The notes: a model not told the origin generated them from the sequence alone. A DNA stretch of 64,000 nucleotides from Bacillus testis (GCF_001243895.1 NZ_LN851186.1:2059852-2123851); one strand, 5' to 3'. Positions 1 to 7,797 are shown, counted from the first letter of the stretch. Numbers and translations: made by a program.

Positions 1-2
1 TA

Positions 3-122
3 ATAGTCAGTAATATGTCTTTCACTAAAGCACAGTATGGTTGGTTAATCGTATACTGTGCTTTATTTGTCATTGGCGGTTCATTAAATGAAGCGTCTAT
101 TGTTTCCAAAGAAACCAAATAA
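3..122 (+). CDS. C-terminal end of a membrane protein (partial)
   Basis: An open frame enters from the left edge and ends at TAA 120-122. The visible 39 residues include one hydrophobic helix (YGWLIVYCALFVIGG) followed by a short polar tail ending SKETK. This suits the last transmembrane helix of a transporter, perhaps MFS, but the family cannot be decided from so little. An internal ATG at 15 has no ribosome binding site, so a truncated larger gene is the better reading. Confidence 0.5.
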   Translation: MVSNMSFTKAQYGWLIVYCALFVIGGSLNEASIVSKETK

Positions 123-361
123 AGATTGATCCCTTTTGAAGTAATCAAACGGAATGTCGACATAAGAAACCATGGATTTTACAACGCTAAATATTCCGAC
201 CGTTTTAAATATTTGCTATTTTGTTTTAAGCATGTTATTCTAAGAGAGAATTATTTTTGTTCGGTTTCAGATTGAAAATAAAATTTGTTTTTCGTCTAAG
301 GTATTTGAGCAAGAGTAGTAATATATTGTGTGGGTAATACCCATACCAGGAGGCAACATTT

Positions 362-562
362 ATGGAACAAGGTAAAGTAAAATGGTTTAACGCAGACAAA
401 GGTTTTGGATTCATCGAACGTGAAGATGGAGAAGACGTATTCGTCCATTTCTCAGCAATCCAAAGCGAAGGTTTCAAAACTTTAGACGAAGGACAAAGTG
501 TAACGTTTGAAGTAGAACAAGGACAACGTGGCCCACAAGCTACAAATGTCCAAAAAGCTTAA
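362..562 (+). CDS. Cold-shock protein, CspA/CspB family
   Basis: A 66-residue single cold-shock domain that covers the whole protein, the usual length for the family. It binds single-stranded RNA and DNA and acts as an RNA chaperone in the cytoplasm. The start GKVKWFN, RNP1 (KGFGFIE) and RNP2 (DVFVHF) are all visible, with the basic and aromatic binding surface intact. A good AGGAGG lies at 349-354. The AT-rich stretch before it could be a long 5' leader, typical of csp mRNAs, but I cannot place its promoter. A strong terminator follows directly, so it is monocistronic. Which csp paralogue it is cannot be decided. Confidence 0.96.
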   Translation: MEQGKVKWFNADKGFGFIEREDGEDVFVHFSAIQSEGFKTLDEGQSVTFEVEQGQRGPQATNVQKA

Positions 563-1025
563 TAGTAGATTAGCTACTGATGAAAGGCCCTTTTAAAGGG
601 TCTTTTTTTTTACTGTTTTATAAGTGAAAAACCCCATTCAATAATTGAATGGGGTCTACATGCAACAAAAACTGAAACAAAAGTAATTCAAAATGGTAGG
701 TTAAGTATACCATAGTATATAAAGAATACCTAATCTAAGATTTGGAATATATAGTGAAAACAAACAACTTCGTTTAAAGCTAACAGAGACTTTAGCGCAA
801 ATAAGAAAAGAAAAAAAGTCAATGAATCTTTAGCCGTTTTCGTTTTTCTGTGTTTCCAGTCCCTTATCAAAAACATATACATACTGAAGAAAACCGTGTT
901 AGATTAATAGTATAAAAGCGAAAATCTTATTGATTGATTGGGATGCTGAAAGGAGTTAATGCCTAGGCGCACAACAACCGGGTTTCCTGCGTCCCGGTGC
1001 AATTAAATAGAAAGGGTGGTGCAGC
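563..1025. other. Intergenic region, cold-shock gene to GNAT gene
   Basis: Besides the terminator it holds a near-perfect hairpin at 631-655 (arms ACCCCATTCAA and TTGAATGGGGT), which would terminate minus-strand transcription because the minus strand continues with Ts. It also holds a 6-bp GC hairpin (ACCGGG/CCCGGT, about 979-1000) just before the next gene. A 34-codon open stretch near 730-830 ends in a charged helix but has no start or RBS and is not called. Confidence 0.5.
583..612 (+). terminator. Rho-independent terminator of the cold-shock gene
   Basis: The stem AAAGGCCC/GGGTCTTT with a short TTTTAA-type loop is followed by a run of nine Ts, 20 bases after the stop codon. Confidence 0.9.
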
Positions 1026-1565
1026 TTGGATCGAATAAAAACAGAAAAGGGGCCTTCAACGATTATTCTGCGCAAGCCCACGCTTGAAGATGCTGAAGAA
1101 ATGATTTCCTTCTACAACAGAGTGGGAGGTGAGACGGATTTTCTTTCTTTCGGAAGAAACGAATATATCATTGCCCTGAATGAATTCAAATTTCATCTAT
1201 CGGCGGTTCTGCGGTCCGTGCATTCGACAATCGTTTTGGCGGAAGTAGACGGAATGATCATCGGAATCGGTACAATTGACAGCTCTTCTAAGAAACGAAT
1301 GAAGCATGTGGGGACACTAGGTATTGTCGTTGATTCCGTACATTGCAATAAAGGGGTGGGAACCAGCATAATGAAACATCTGATTTCATGGGCAGAAGGA
1401 AACCAGATTACGCGCCGCATTGAGCTGAAGGTTCGGGAAGATAATGAACGAGCCATCCATGTATACGAGAAATTCGGATTTCAGAAAGAAGGATTGCTGC
1501 GCGAGGATAATTGCATCAATGGGATCTATTACAATACCGTGATAATGGGGTTACTACTCTACTGA
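1026..1565 (+). CDS. GNAT family N-acetyltransferase
   Basis: 179 residues with the GNAT fold: a beta-alpha start (IILRKPTLEDAEEMISFY), the acetyl-CoA loop motif A around residues 105-120 (VDSVHCNKGVGTSIMKHL, a Q/RxxGxG/A variant), and the C-terminal ERAIHVYEKFGFQKEG motif B. Resembles the RimI/RimJ-like enzymes that acetylate small molecules or protein N-termini; the substrate is unknown. It starts at TTG, supported by AAAGGGTGG seven bases upstream; no ATG fits. It faces the minus-strand permease gene and the two share a bidirectional terminator. Confidence 0.85.
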   Translation: MDRIKTEKGPSTIILRKPTLEDAEEMISFYNRVGGETDFLSFGRNEYIIALNEFKFHLSAVLRSVHSTIVLAEVDGMIIGIGTIDSSSKKRMKHVGTLGIVVDSVHCNKGVGTSIMKHLISWAEGNQITRRIELKVREDNERAIHVYEKFGFQKEGLLREDNCINGIYYNTVIMGLLLY

Positions 1566-1593
1566 AGCCGAAGCAGCTTCAGTAGAGTATTTT
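1555..1593. terminator. Bidirectional terminator hairpin
   Basis: A 14-bp perfect stem (TACTCTACTGAAGC at 1555-1568 with its complement at 1576-1589), then TTTT. It overlaps the ends of both convergent genes and can serve either. Confidence 0.8.
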
Positions 1594-2895
1594 CTGCTTG
1601 GATCGGTAAGGGACAAGCAGAACGGTAGTACCCAAAACAAATAAGAAAACGATAGTGGAGCCGCAGATTACGGTACTGGCTTTCTGGCGGATATATAGAT
1701 CATCAATGGGCTCAATAGCCGCTGAATCGACCAAGGCCATCTTGTTGTTTTCTTGTGCTGCTTGCTGGAATGTGAGAGGTTCCTTCAATGAAGGCTTATT
1801 TATGCTCATATAATACTGGGTGAATTGATTGCTTAAAAAAGGCGTGATAAAAAAAGGCAGCATAAACGCTGTCCAAGTGATGATCGTTGCAACTGCAAGG
1901 CGTTTGCGGATATTCACTGTCTTTTTCATCCGGCGCAACAGTACAGATCTTTCATAAAGTCCTATGCATACATAAAGAGCGCCGCCTAATAGGATCAGGC
2001 CTTTCAGTTGCTTATTCGCTTGTTTTTCAACGTAAGCAACATCTTTTGTGAGTTGCTTATAGCGCGTATTCTCCTTTGATAGTGTGAGACTGCTATTATT
2101 TAAATCCTTCTCCGCCGTTTTCAGAAATTCATTTACTTCCTTCTCATCTTTCAATGTGTAGATGGCTTGGCTTATTTTATCGTTCTCGTGGCCATTGTTT
2201 AAATAAGCGGCATATGAGTAAGGAATGATGATTTTATTGGACAGATTGCCATCTGAGCCATCCAATCCTATTTTGGCGGGACGGAAGAAGCTTGTTGTAT
2301 AAATGCCGACAACCTTTAAGGATAAAGCACGGTCGTTGCTTGTTGCACTTTCGATTTCTAGTTTACTGCCAAGCGTTAAGTTGTTGGCTTCAGCCAGTCT
2401 TCGCTCAATAAGGACAACTTCTTGATTGCTGTCCTTTTCTGTTAAATGCCGCCCTTTAACAAGAGAATGGTGTTGATCGGTAAAAGAGGGCATATATTCA
2501 GAAAAAGAAACACCTTCCACTTTCAATAAACCCGAGGCCTTTTGGTTGCTGGAAAGAAGGCGTTTTTCTCCAGCGTACTGGCCAGGCTCGCTTTGAGCAG
2601 TAATATTTGTAGCTTTGGCTTTAGCCATTACATAATAATTATGGTGTTTAACCTGGGGATACGATGCTATTTTATTTGCTGTTTTCAGGTCGATCCCTTT
2701 TTCTATTTCACGGTTATTCAGCATATAGGTAACCCCTACATGTTGTTTGGCTGTTTTTTTTGTTTGCTGCACAGCTGAAACCACATTAAGATAAGTAAAT
2801 GTGCTGGCAAAAAGCAGCAAAAGGGCCAGCAGTTTAAGCAGCGTAAGCTTTTTATATCTGGCGATGTATAATACCGCTTGTTTAAAAGTATCCAA
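1579..2895 (-). CDS. Orphan ABC-type permease-like protein (MacB/FtsX-like)
   Basis: About 438 residues: an N-terminal membrane helix (~residues 20-40), a large extracytoplasmic domain of roughly 250 residues resembling a MacB periplasmic core (KVEGVSFSEYMPSF, LVKGRHLTEKD, VVLIERRLAE, LKVVGIY), then three C-terminal membrane segments. The layout matches FtsX/MacB permeases, but the cytoplasmic loop after the second helix is short and basic (LLRRMKKTVNIRKRL) and no ATPase gene is adjacent. It may therefore work without ATP hydrolysis, as a sensor or as a partner of a distant ATPase. I chose the TTG at 2895 because AAAGGAG lies 8 bases upstream; an ATG at 2919 has no RBS. Hexamer repeats upstream link it to the neighbouring two-component system. 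Function is inferred only. Confidence 0.7.
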   Translation of the reverse strand: MDTFKQAVLYIARYKKLTLLKLLALLLLFASTFTYLNVVSAVQQTKKTAKQHVGVTYMLNNREIEKGIDLKTANKIASYPQVKHHNYYVMAKAKATNITAQSEPGQYAGEKRLLSSNQKASGLLKVEGVSFSEYMPSFTDQHHSLVKGRHLTEKDSNQEVVLIERRLAEANNLTLGSKLEIESATSNDRALSLKVVGIYTTSFFRPAKIGLDGSDGNLSNKIIIPYSYAAYLNNGHENDKISQAIYTLKDEKEVNEFLKTAEKDLNNSSLTLSKENTRYKQLTKDVAYVEKQANKQLKGLILLGGALYVCIGLYERSVLLRRMKKTVNIRKRLAVATIITWTAFMLPFFITPFLSNQFTQYYMSINKPSLKEPLTFQQAAQENNKMALVDSAAIEPIDDLYIRQKASTVICGSTIVFLFVLGTTVLLVPYRSKQKILY

Positions 2896-2950
2896 ACCGT
2901 ATTCTCCTTTAACTGTCATACATGTATCTAATAGCCCACGCTAGCAAGAT

Positions 2951-2978
2951 TATCATCGAGTTATGAATAAACTATGAA
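2951..2978 (-). promoter_or_regulatory. Candidate response-regulator box (three 11-bp-spaced hexamers)
   Basis: Read on the minus strand: TTCATA, 5 bases, TTCATA, 5 bases, ATGATA. It lies 56-83 bases before the TTG start of the permease gene and in the same gap as the start of the divergent two-component operon. The same pattern precedes the foldase and repeat-protein genes. Direct repeats with 10-11 bp period are the usual binding pattern of OmpR/PhoB regulators. Confidence 0.5.
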
Positions 2979-3185
2979 TGGCACATGACCAAACATGTAA
3001 AAAACATAGAAGTTTTATGCAGGATATTGATTAATGCCCTTTTTCGTTATAAGTTGAATACATATAAAGTAAAAATTGAATCGTTGGAGGTTTTCTTCAT
3101 CCCTCTTTCTCCTGTTGAAGCGGGAGTCTAGCGTTAGTTGAATGGATCAAAATGAAAATGAACGGAAGAACAAGGAGATGTATGT

Positions 3186-3896
3186 ATGAAAATATTGGTG
3201 ATAGAAGATAACGAAAGCGTTTCTTCCATGATAGAGATGTTTTTTGCGAAAGAAGGAATTAAGGGAGTATTTATCGACAATGGAACAGAAGGCTATCAAG
3301 CCTACCAAAAAGGTAATTGGGATGCTTTGATTATTGATTGGATGCTGCCGGGGATGGATGGCGTGACAATCTGCCGCAAAATCCGCGAAGAGAAAAGCAC
3401 TGTGCCGATTATCATGTTGACGGCCAAGGACTCCGAATCCGACCAAGTGCTCGGCTTGGAGATGGGTGCAGATGATTATGTGACAAAGCCTTTCAGCCCG
3501 CTTGCTTTGATGGCGCGCATAAAAGCGGTCACACGCCGCTACCACAGTGCGCAACCAAACGCGGACGAGAATAGAGATGTTCTGCAGACAGAGCATTTCA
3601 GGATCAATAGAAACACCCGTGAAGTGCTTTTGGATGGAGAGCCGGTAACGAATCTTACCCCAAAAGAATTTGAGCTGCTTTATTATTTTCTGCGCCACCC
3701 AAAACAGGTATTCACAAGAGAACAGCTGCTAGAACAGGTTTGGAGCTATCAATTTTATGGCGATGAACGCACTGTGGATGTCCACATCAAGCGGCTGCGG
3801 AAAAAAGTTGGTTCGACAAATCAGCCATTTTTCCATACTGTTTGGGGAGTGGGCTATAAATTTGACGAAACGCAGATAGACACAAATGAAAATTAA
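3186..3896 (+). CDS. Response regulator, OmpR/PhoB family
   Basis: 236 residues. The receiver domain (1-~120) has the acidic pair in VIEDNE, the phosphoacceptor D51 in IIDWMLPGMDG, the switch threonine in MLTAKD and the conserved lysine in VTKPFSP. The C-terminal winged helix (~135-228) contains LTPKEFELL and RTVDVHIKRLRKKV. It should bind tandem DNA repeats as a phosphorylated dimer. AAGGAG precedes the ATG. The kinase gene overlaps its end by 11 bases, so the two are translationally coupled. Neighbouring genes with shared upstream repeats are the likely targets. The sequence resembles YkoG-type regulators, but no orthology is claimed. Confidence 0.95.
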   Translation: MKILVIEDNESVSSMIEMFFAKEGIKGVFIDNGTEGYQAYQKGNWDALIIDWMLPGMDGVTICRKIREEKSTVPIIMLTAKDSESDQVLGLEMGADDYVTKPFSPLALMARIKAVTRRYHSAQPNADENRDVLQTEHFRINRNTREVLLDGEPVTNLTPKEFELLYYFLRHPKQVFTREQLLEQVWSYQFYGDERTVDVHIKRLRKKVGSTNQPFFHTVWGVGYKFDETQIDTNEN

Positions 3897-5295
3897 ATAT
3901 ATCTACCAACAGATCATTTCGCATCTAAGTGTGATTATTGTTGCTTTCCTTATTTTAAGCCTGTTGTTCTCCCATTACATTAAAGGCCTGGTGTATGAAA
4001 ACAAAGCGAATGAACTCATCTCATACGGCCATAATATTTTGAGCGATCTTACTTATTCGCCTGATGAATTTGCCGTTTTAAATAACTATAAGCAGGTATT
4101 GGATGGCAGAAAGATTTTTTATGGCATTTTTGATGAGAATCAACGGCTAATCTATCCTTCTGGCATCCGGATTATCATCAAAGACAGAGAATGGAATAAA
4201 ATCAGAGCCGGTACAACCATCATTGCGAACGAAGACCAGCGCTTCGACCAGGAAGGCAACACGGTAGTGATTGTGCCTTATATACAGAATAACCAATTTG
4301 CGGGCGCAATCCTGTTGCGCTCCCCAATCAGCGGCTCGCGCGAAATGATCAACGAGATCAATAAATACCTTTTTTACACGGTGATCTTAGCGCTGATTAT
4401 TTCCGTACTGTTAAGCTGGCTTCTGTCGACTTTTCATGTCAAACGGATTAAACGGATCCAGGAGGCGACTTCGACCGTAGCAGGCGGGGATTATTCGGTC
4501 CAAATACCTTCCTCCAATTTTGACGAAATCGGGGAATTGGCAGAGGATTTCAACTCGATGGTCAAAAAAATCAATCATTCGATGGAAGAAATTGATTCAT
4601 TGGAAAACAGAAGAAGGCAATTTATGGCGGATGTCTCCCATGAATTGCGTACGCCATTGACGACGATAAGAGGTGTGATTGACGGCATCCGCAATAATAT
4701 GATTCCGGAAGTGGAGAAAGAAAAAGGAATCAATCTTGTCAGCAAGGAAACAAACCGATTGATTCGATTGGTGAACGAAAACCTAGATTACGAAAAGATT
4801 CGTTCCAATCAAGTGAAAATCATCAAGGAAGATATTCAATTAAGCGAGTTTCTCGAAATCATCAAGGACCAGCTAGAATTTTTGGCAGAAGAGAAACAGG
4901 ATGAAATCTTACTTGAAGTGGCAGACGATGTGTTTGTTCAAGCGGATTACGACAGGCTGACTCAGATCCTGATCAATATCACCAAAAATAGTATCCAATT
5001 TACCGAGAAAGGTTCCATTTGGCTTCGCGGATATATGGACCACGACCAAACAATTATTGAAATTGAAGATACCGGCATCGGAATTGACCCAAGCGAAATA
5101 AAAAATATTTGGCGCCGCTTCTACAAAGCGGACCTGTCGAGGACAACCAACCCGTATGGCGAATTCGGCTTAGGACTTTCCATTGTTCAGCAGCTTGTGT
5201 CCTTGCATCAGGGTGAAATCAATGTGGAAAGCACAAAAAATCATGGGACTAAGTTTACGATTACCCTCCCTTATCGAACGAAACAACACAAATAG
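3886..5295 (+). CDS. Membrane sensor histidine kinase
   Basis: 469 residues. TM1 is at ~10-32, then an extracytoplasmic sensor domain of about 130 residues, TM2 at ~162-184, HAMP (VKRIKRIQEAT to the IGELAEDFNSMV region), and HisKA with phosphoacceptor H252 in SHELRTPLT. The HATPase domain carries the N box (INITKNSIQF), G1 (DTGIGI) and G2 (FGLGLSIVQQL). It phosphorylates the upstream regulator, with which it overlaps. The extracytoplasmic sensor suggests that it reads an envelope or secretion signal, consistent with the foldase and secreted-protein genes that follow; the signal itself is not evident. A terminator separates it from the foldase gene. Confidence 0.95.
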   Translation: MKIKYIYQQIISHLSVIIVAFLILSLLFSHYIKGLVYENKANELISYGHNILSDLTYSPDEFAVLNNYKQVLDGRKIFYGIFDENQRLIYPSGIRIIIKDREWNKIRAGTTIIANEDQRFDQEGNTVVIVPYIQNNQFAGAILLRSPISGSREMINEINKYLFYTVILALIISVLLSWLLSTFHVKRIKRIQEATSTVAGGDYSVQIPSSNFDEIGELAEDFNSMVKKINHSMEEIDSLENRRRQFMADVSHELRTPLTTIRGVIDGIRNNMIPEVEKEKGINLVSKETNRLIRLVNENLDYEKIRSNQVKIIKEDIQLSEFLEIIKDQLEFLAEEKQDEILLEVADDVFVQADYDRLTQILINITKNSIQFTEKGSIWLRGYMDHDQTIIEIEDTGIGIDPSEIKNIWRRFYKADLSRTTNPYGEFGLGLSIVQQLVSLHQGEINVESTKNHGTKFTITLPYRTKQHK

Positions 5296-5303
5296 TAATA
5301 ATC

Positions 5304-5345
5304 AAAGAAGCATAGGTGAACCTACTCATCTGTGCTTCTTTTTCT
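5304..5345 (+). terminator. Terminator of the two-component operon
   Basis: AAAGAAGCA pairs with TGCTTCTTT, with an inner AGGT/ACCT stem, followed by a T-rich tract. Confidence 0.75.
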
Positions 5346-5388
5346 TTCTCTCGATTGGCAATATTTTTCACAGGGAATTTTAAAGTTG

Positions 5389-5416
5389 TTAATAGTTTGT
5401 TCATAATTTCACGATA
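5389..5416 (+). promoter_or_regulatory. Candidate response-regulator box before the foldase gene
   Basis: TTAATA, 5 bases, TTCATA, 5 bases, ACGATA: three hexamers with an 11-bp period. A TGTATACC-like -10 lies about 10 bases downstream and there is no good -35, which fits an activated promoter. The middle of the box (GTTTGTTCATAATTT) reappears almost exactly before the gene at 6824. Confidence 0.5.
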
Positions 5417-5464
5417 AACTGTTTGTATACCCTTTGATGGGATGAAAGTGCTGGAGGGAAATGA

Positions 5465-6352
5465 ATGTTAGAAAAATTAAAAAGCAAAAAACTAATGGCC
5501 GTATTGCTGGTATTGATCATTGCTGCCGGAACGGCTATTACAGCTTATGCCATTGCTGCAAAGGACGTAGTAGCGACTGTAAACGGCGAAAAGATTACTA
5601 AAGATGATCTATATCAGGTGCTGTCTAAGCAATATGGCAGTTCTGTTATTAAAACGCTCATAAACAATAAAATCATCGAACAAGAAGCTGAAAAAGAAAA
5701 CGTTAAAATTAATGAAAAAGATGTAAAAAAAGAGTTGAATAAGTTCATCGAGGAATACGGCGGTGAAGACACATTCAATGCTGCCCTAGAGCAAAGCGGC
5801 CTTACGCTTGCCGACTTTAAGACAGATATCCGTAATTATTTGAAAGTGAAAGAGATCCTGTCTCCAAAAATCAAGATTACCGATAAGGAAATGAAAGAAT
5901 ACTTCGAGGAGAATAAGGACGACTATAAGCAACCAGAACAAGTAGAAGCAAGCCATATCTTAGTGGATACGGAAGAAAAAGCAAAAGAAATCAAGGCGAA
6001 GTTGGATAAAGGAGAGGACTTTGCTACACTGGCAAAAGAAAACTCCACTGACACAGCATCTGCTGAAGATGGCGGCAAACTCGGTTATTTCGGCAAAGGT
6101 GAAATGACAGAGGAATTTGAAAAAGCGGCTTTTGCAATGAAATCCGGCGAAATAAGCGAGCCTGTCAAAACGGATTACGGTTACCATATTATTAAAGTAA
6201 CGGGCAAGAAAGAAGAAAAAGAGGCTAATTTTAAAGACGTTAAAGACGAAATTAAAGAAGTGCTCTTTGATGAGAAACTAAATACGGAATACGCAACATG
6301 GCTTGAGAAGAAAAATAAGTCCTATAAAATTAAGAATACATTTGAATCGTAA
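5465..6352 (+). CDS. PrsA-like foldase (parvulin peptidyl-prolyl isomerase), membrane-anchored
   Basis: 295 residues. A short basic N-terminus and one hydrophobic helix (~10-31) precede a SurA/PrsA-type N-terminal chaperone region (DVVATVNGEKITKDDL) and a parvulin domain at ~158-250 (VEASHILVDTEEKAKEI, GGKLGYFGKGEM, VKTDYGYHIIKVTG). It should act outside the membrane, catalysing prolyl isomerisation and folding of secreted proteins. Family PrsA proteins are normally lipoproteins with a lipobox cysteine; here the helix runs ITAYAIAAKD with no cysteine, so anchoring must be by an uncleaved helix, or it is released by signal peptidase. GGAGG precedes the ATG. It has its own terminator and a two-component-type box. 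Confidence 0.9.
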   Translation: MLEKLKSKKLMAVLLVLIIAAGTAITAYAIAAKDVVATVNGEKITKDDLYQVLSKQYGSSVIKTLINNKIIEQEAEKENVKINEKDVKKELNKFIEEYGGEDTFNAALEQSGLTLADFKTDIRNYLKVKEILSPKIKITDKEMKEYFEENKDDYKQPEQVEASHILVDTEEKAKEIKAKLDKGEDFATLAKENSTDTASAEDGGKLGYFGKGEMTEEFEKAAFAMKSGEISEPVKTDYGYHIIKVTGKKEEKEANFKDVKDEIKEVLFDEKLNTEYATWLEKKNKSYKIKNTFES

Positions 6353-6355
6353 ACA

Positions 6356-6384
6356 AAAGGGTCCATCTAATGGGCCCTTTTCAT
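6356..6384 (+). terminator. Terminator of the foldase gene
   Basis: AAAAGGGTCCAT pairs with ATGGGCCCTTTT four bases after the stop codon. Confidence 0.85.
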
Positions 6385-6445
6385 ATAGGCCTCTATAAAT
6401 GATTTCCTTTTCTTGTAAGACAACATAATGAATATTTCGACATAA

Positions 6446-6456
6446 TGTGTTATAAT
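6446..6456 (+). promoter_or_regulatory. Extended -10 promoter for a 47-residue ORF
   Basis: TGTGTTATAAT: a perfect TATAAT with TG one base upstream. No clear -35 at 17 bp, which is usual for extended -10 promoters. It lies 42 bases before the small ORF. Confidence 0.6.
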
Positions 6457-6497
6457 GGTTGGAAAGAGTCAAATTGGAACTCTAGGAGTTGTTGTCT

Positions 6498-6641
6498 ATG
6501 CTTGAAAAAGATTATCTTACGTTGAAGAAAAGGGATTATCATTATTTATGCCAGAAAGAAGATAGACTTGTTGACTTGCAAACATACAAGCAATTAAAAA
6601 GACAATGGGGCATGACATATAAAACGAAGTACCAACAATAA
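6498..6641 (+). CDS. Small hypothetical protein, 47 aa
   Basis: Starts MLEKDYLTLKKRDYHYL and ends TKYQQ. It is strongly basic, rich in Tyr, Lys and Gln, with no signal or membrane segment. TAGGAG lies 12 bases upstream, a long but usable spacing. It sits between its own promoter and terminator, which argues that it is real. No family is recognised; it lies inside the envelope-stress block, but nothing in its sequence ties it to that job. Confidence 0.6.
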   Translation: MLEKDYLTLKKRDYHYLCQKEDRLVDLQTYKQLKRQWGMTYKTKYQQ

Positions 6642-6686
6642 TACTTGCCAGCAGAAACGATCATTTTTTAATAGAAAGAAACCAAG

Positions 6687-6713
6687 CGGGGATATGGGTC
6701 CCTGTTTTTTTTA
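6687..6713 (+). terminator. Terminator after the small ORF
   Basis: GGGGA and TCCCT arms with a 6-base loop, followed by eight Ts. Confidence 0.7.
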
Positions 6714-6752
6714 TCCATTTTTTTATGATGGTATGAAAATTTTCTCGGTTTG

Positions 6753-6769
6753 TTCATAATTTGGACATA
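6753..6769 (+). promoter_or_regulatory. Candidate response-regulator box before the repeat-protein gene
   Basis: TTCATA, 5 bases, GACATA at 11-bp spacing, inside GTTTGTTCATAATTT, a stretch also found before the foldase gene. It lies 55-71 bases before the ATG; a weak third copy may lie at 6742. Confidence 0.45.
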
Positions 6770-6823
6770 TTTTCTGGACAAGCTATCTGGTGTAAGACAT
6801 AAATTGATTTGGAGGCGTAAGGA

Positions 6824-7489
6824 ATGATTCCAAAAAGAATAATGTTGGTTGTATGCACCCTATTGCTTGGAGGACTGTTGTCAGCTTCCCCTACGTTCGC
6901 TTTGTCTAACGAAAAGGAAGAGTGCCGCTGCAAAGAAGGACATAAGCCGAACGAAGCGATGCTGAAAGAAAGGGCAAAATCCCTTGGTATCACTACCGAA
7001 GGGAAATCTGCAGATGAACTGCGTAAGGAAATCTTTAAACGGCGGATCTATCAAGAAGCGAAAACATATCATATTTCTGCGGCAAACAAGTCGTTGGAAG
7101 AGTTGGCTAAAGAAGTGCATGAAAAACGATTGGCACAATTAGCTGCCAAATATGGAATAACCGCCAAAGGAAAAACAAGGTTCGAGCTGGCAAATGAAGT
7201 CCGCAAAGCCCAAATGATGGATCTGGCGAAACAACTGCATATCGAGACAGCGGATAAAGATTTCAAAACGGTTAGTAAAGAAGTGAGGGACGCATTGACC
7301 ATCCAATCAGCTAAAAAACTTGGGATTGATGTGAAAGGAAAAGATAGTAAGGCGTTATTTGAAGAAATCATGGAAAATCATGTCCAGCAAGCGCAGAAGC
7401 TGCATATTTACCCGTTCGCTGAAGATCAGCCGCATTTTTTCCAGGAGCATAGAGGGCATCATAGACATTGTGGCTCTAAAAAAGAATAA
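6824..7489 (+). CDS. Secreted protein with five 28-residue helical repeats and a His-rich tail
   Basis: 221 residues. A cleavable signal peptide (basic start, hydrophobic core VVCTLLLGGLL, likely cleavage after ASPTFA) is followed by a Cys/His patch (ECRCKEGH). Five consecutive repeats of exactly 28 residues cover about 46-186, each of the form xxxxAKxLGIxxxGKsxxEL followed by xxEVxxxR. A partial sixth repeat leads into a tail with EHRGHHRHC. The repeats resemble tandem helix-extended-helix (SAP/Rho-N-like) units, but no family is assigned. The His/Cys clusters at both ends could bind metal. GGAGG lies eight bases before the ATG. The shared box suggests joint control with the foldase, for which it may be a substrate or partner; that is inference. 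Confidence 0.75.
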   Translation: MIPKRIMLVVCTLLLGGLLSASPTFALSNEKEECRCKEGHKPNEAMLKERAKSLGITTEGKSADELRKEIFKRRIYQEAKTYHISAANKSLEELAKEVHEKRLAQLAAKYGITAKGKTRFELANEVRKAQMMDLAKQLHIETADKDFKTVSKEVRDALTIQSAKKLGIDVKGKDSKALFEEIMENHVQQAQKLHIYPFAEDQPHFFQEHRGHHRHCGSKKE

Positions 7490-7498
7490 TCTTATATG

Positions 7499-7533
7499 AA
7501 AGCACCATTCTCGAAAAGAGAGCGGTGCTTTTA
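7499..7533. terminator. Bidirectional terminator
   Basis: AAAGCACC and GGTGCTTT arms around a 17-base loop, with T/A tracts on both sides; it lies between convergent genes. Confidence 0.8.
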
Positions 7534-7797
7534 ATTTGAATCAGATTCGTCAAAATTGAATAAGTCATAGGTTTCCGGCATTTGTGATGCCCCTTCATAT
7601 ACATGCTCAAGTCTGCGCCGATTAAGATCTTTAAATTCATCTTGCAAAAAGACAGCCTGCTCATGGCTCATCTCTAGCGTAATTTCATTGCCGGAATCGT
7701 CAACGGCTTTCATTAGAACATAACTTTCTATTGCTTCCGGAAGGGTCACATTACTTAGCGTGATTTTCATATCTTGGATTTCAAAACGTACTTTCAT
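7531..7797 (-). CDS. Hypothetical protein, 88 aa
   Basis: Starts MKVRFEIQDMKITL and ends FNFDESDSN. Predominantly beta at the N-terminus (KVRFEIQDMKITLSNVTL), then an alternating acidic region, with no signal or membrane helix, so probably cytoplasmic. I start it at the ATG preceded by GGGAG with 8-base spacing; a longer frame to 7824 lacks an RBS. No family recognised. It is monocistronic and converges on the repeat-protein gene. Confidence 0.65.
   Translation of the reverse strand: MKVRFEIQDMKITLSNVTLPEAIESYVLMKAVDDSGNEITLEMSHEQAVFLQDEFKDLNRRRLEHVYEGASQMPETYDLFNFDESDSN

Noticed and set aside
1008-1022. T-box-like AAAGGGTGGTGCAG before the GNAT gene
   Set aside because: It lacks the ACCGCG half of the T-box and has no terminator between it and the gene; it is simply a strong ribosome binding site.
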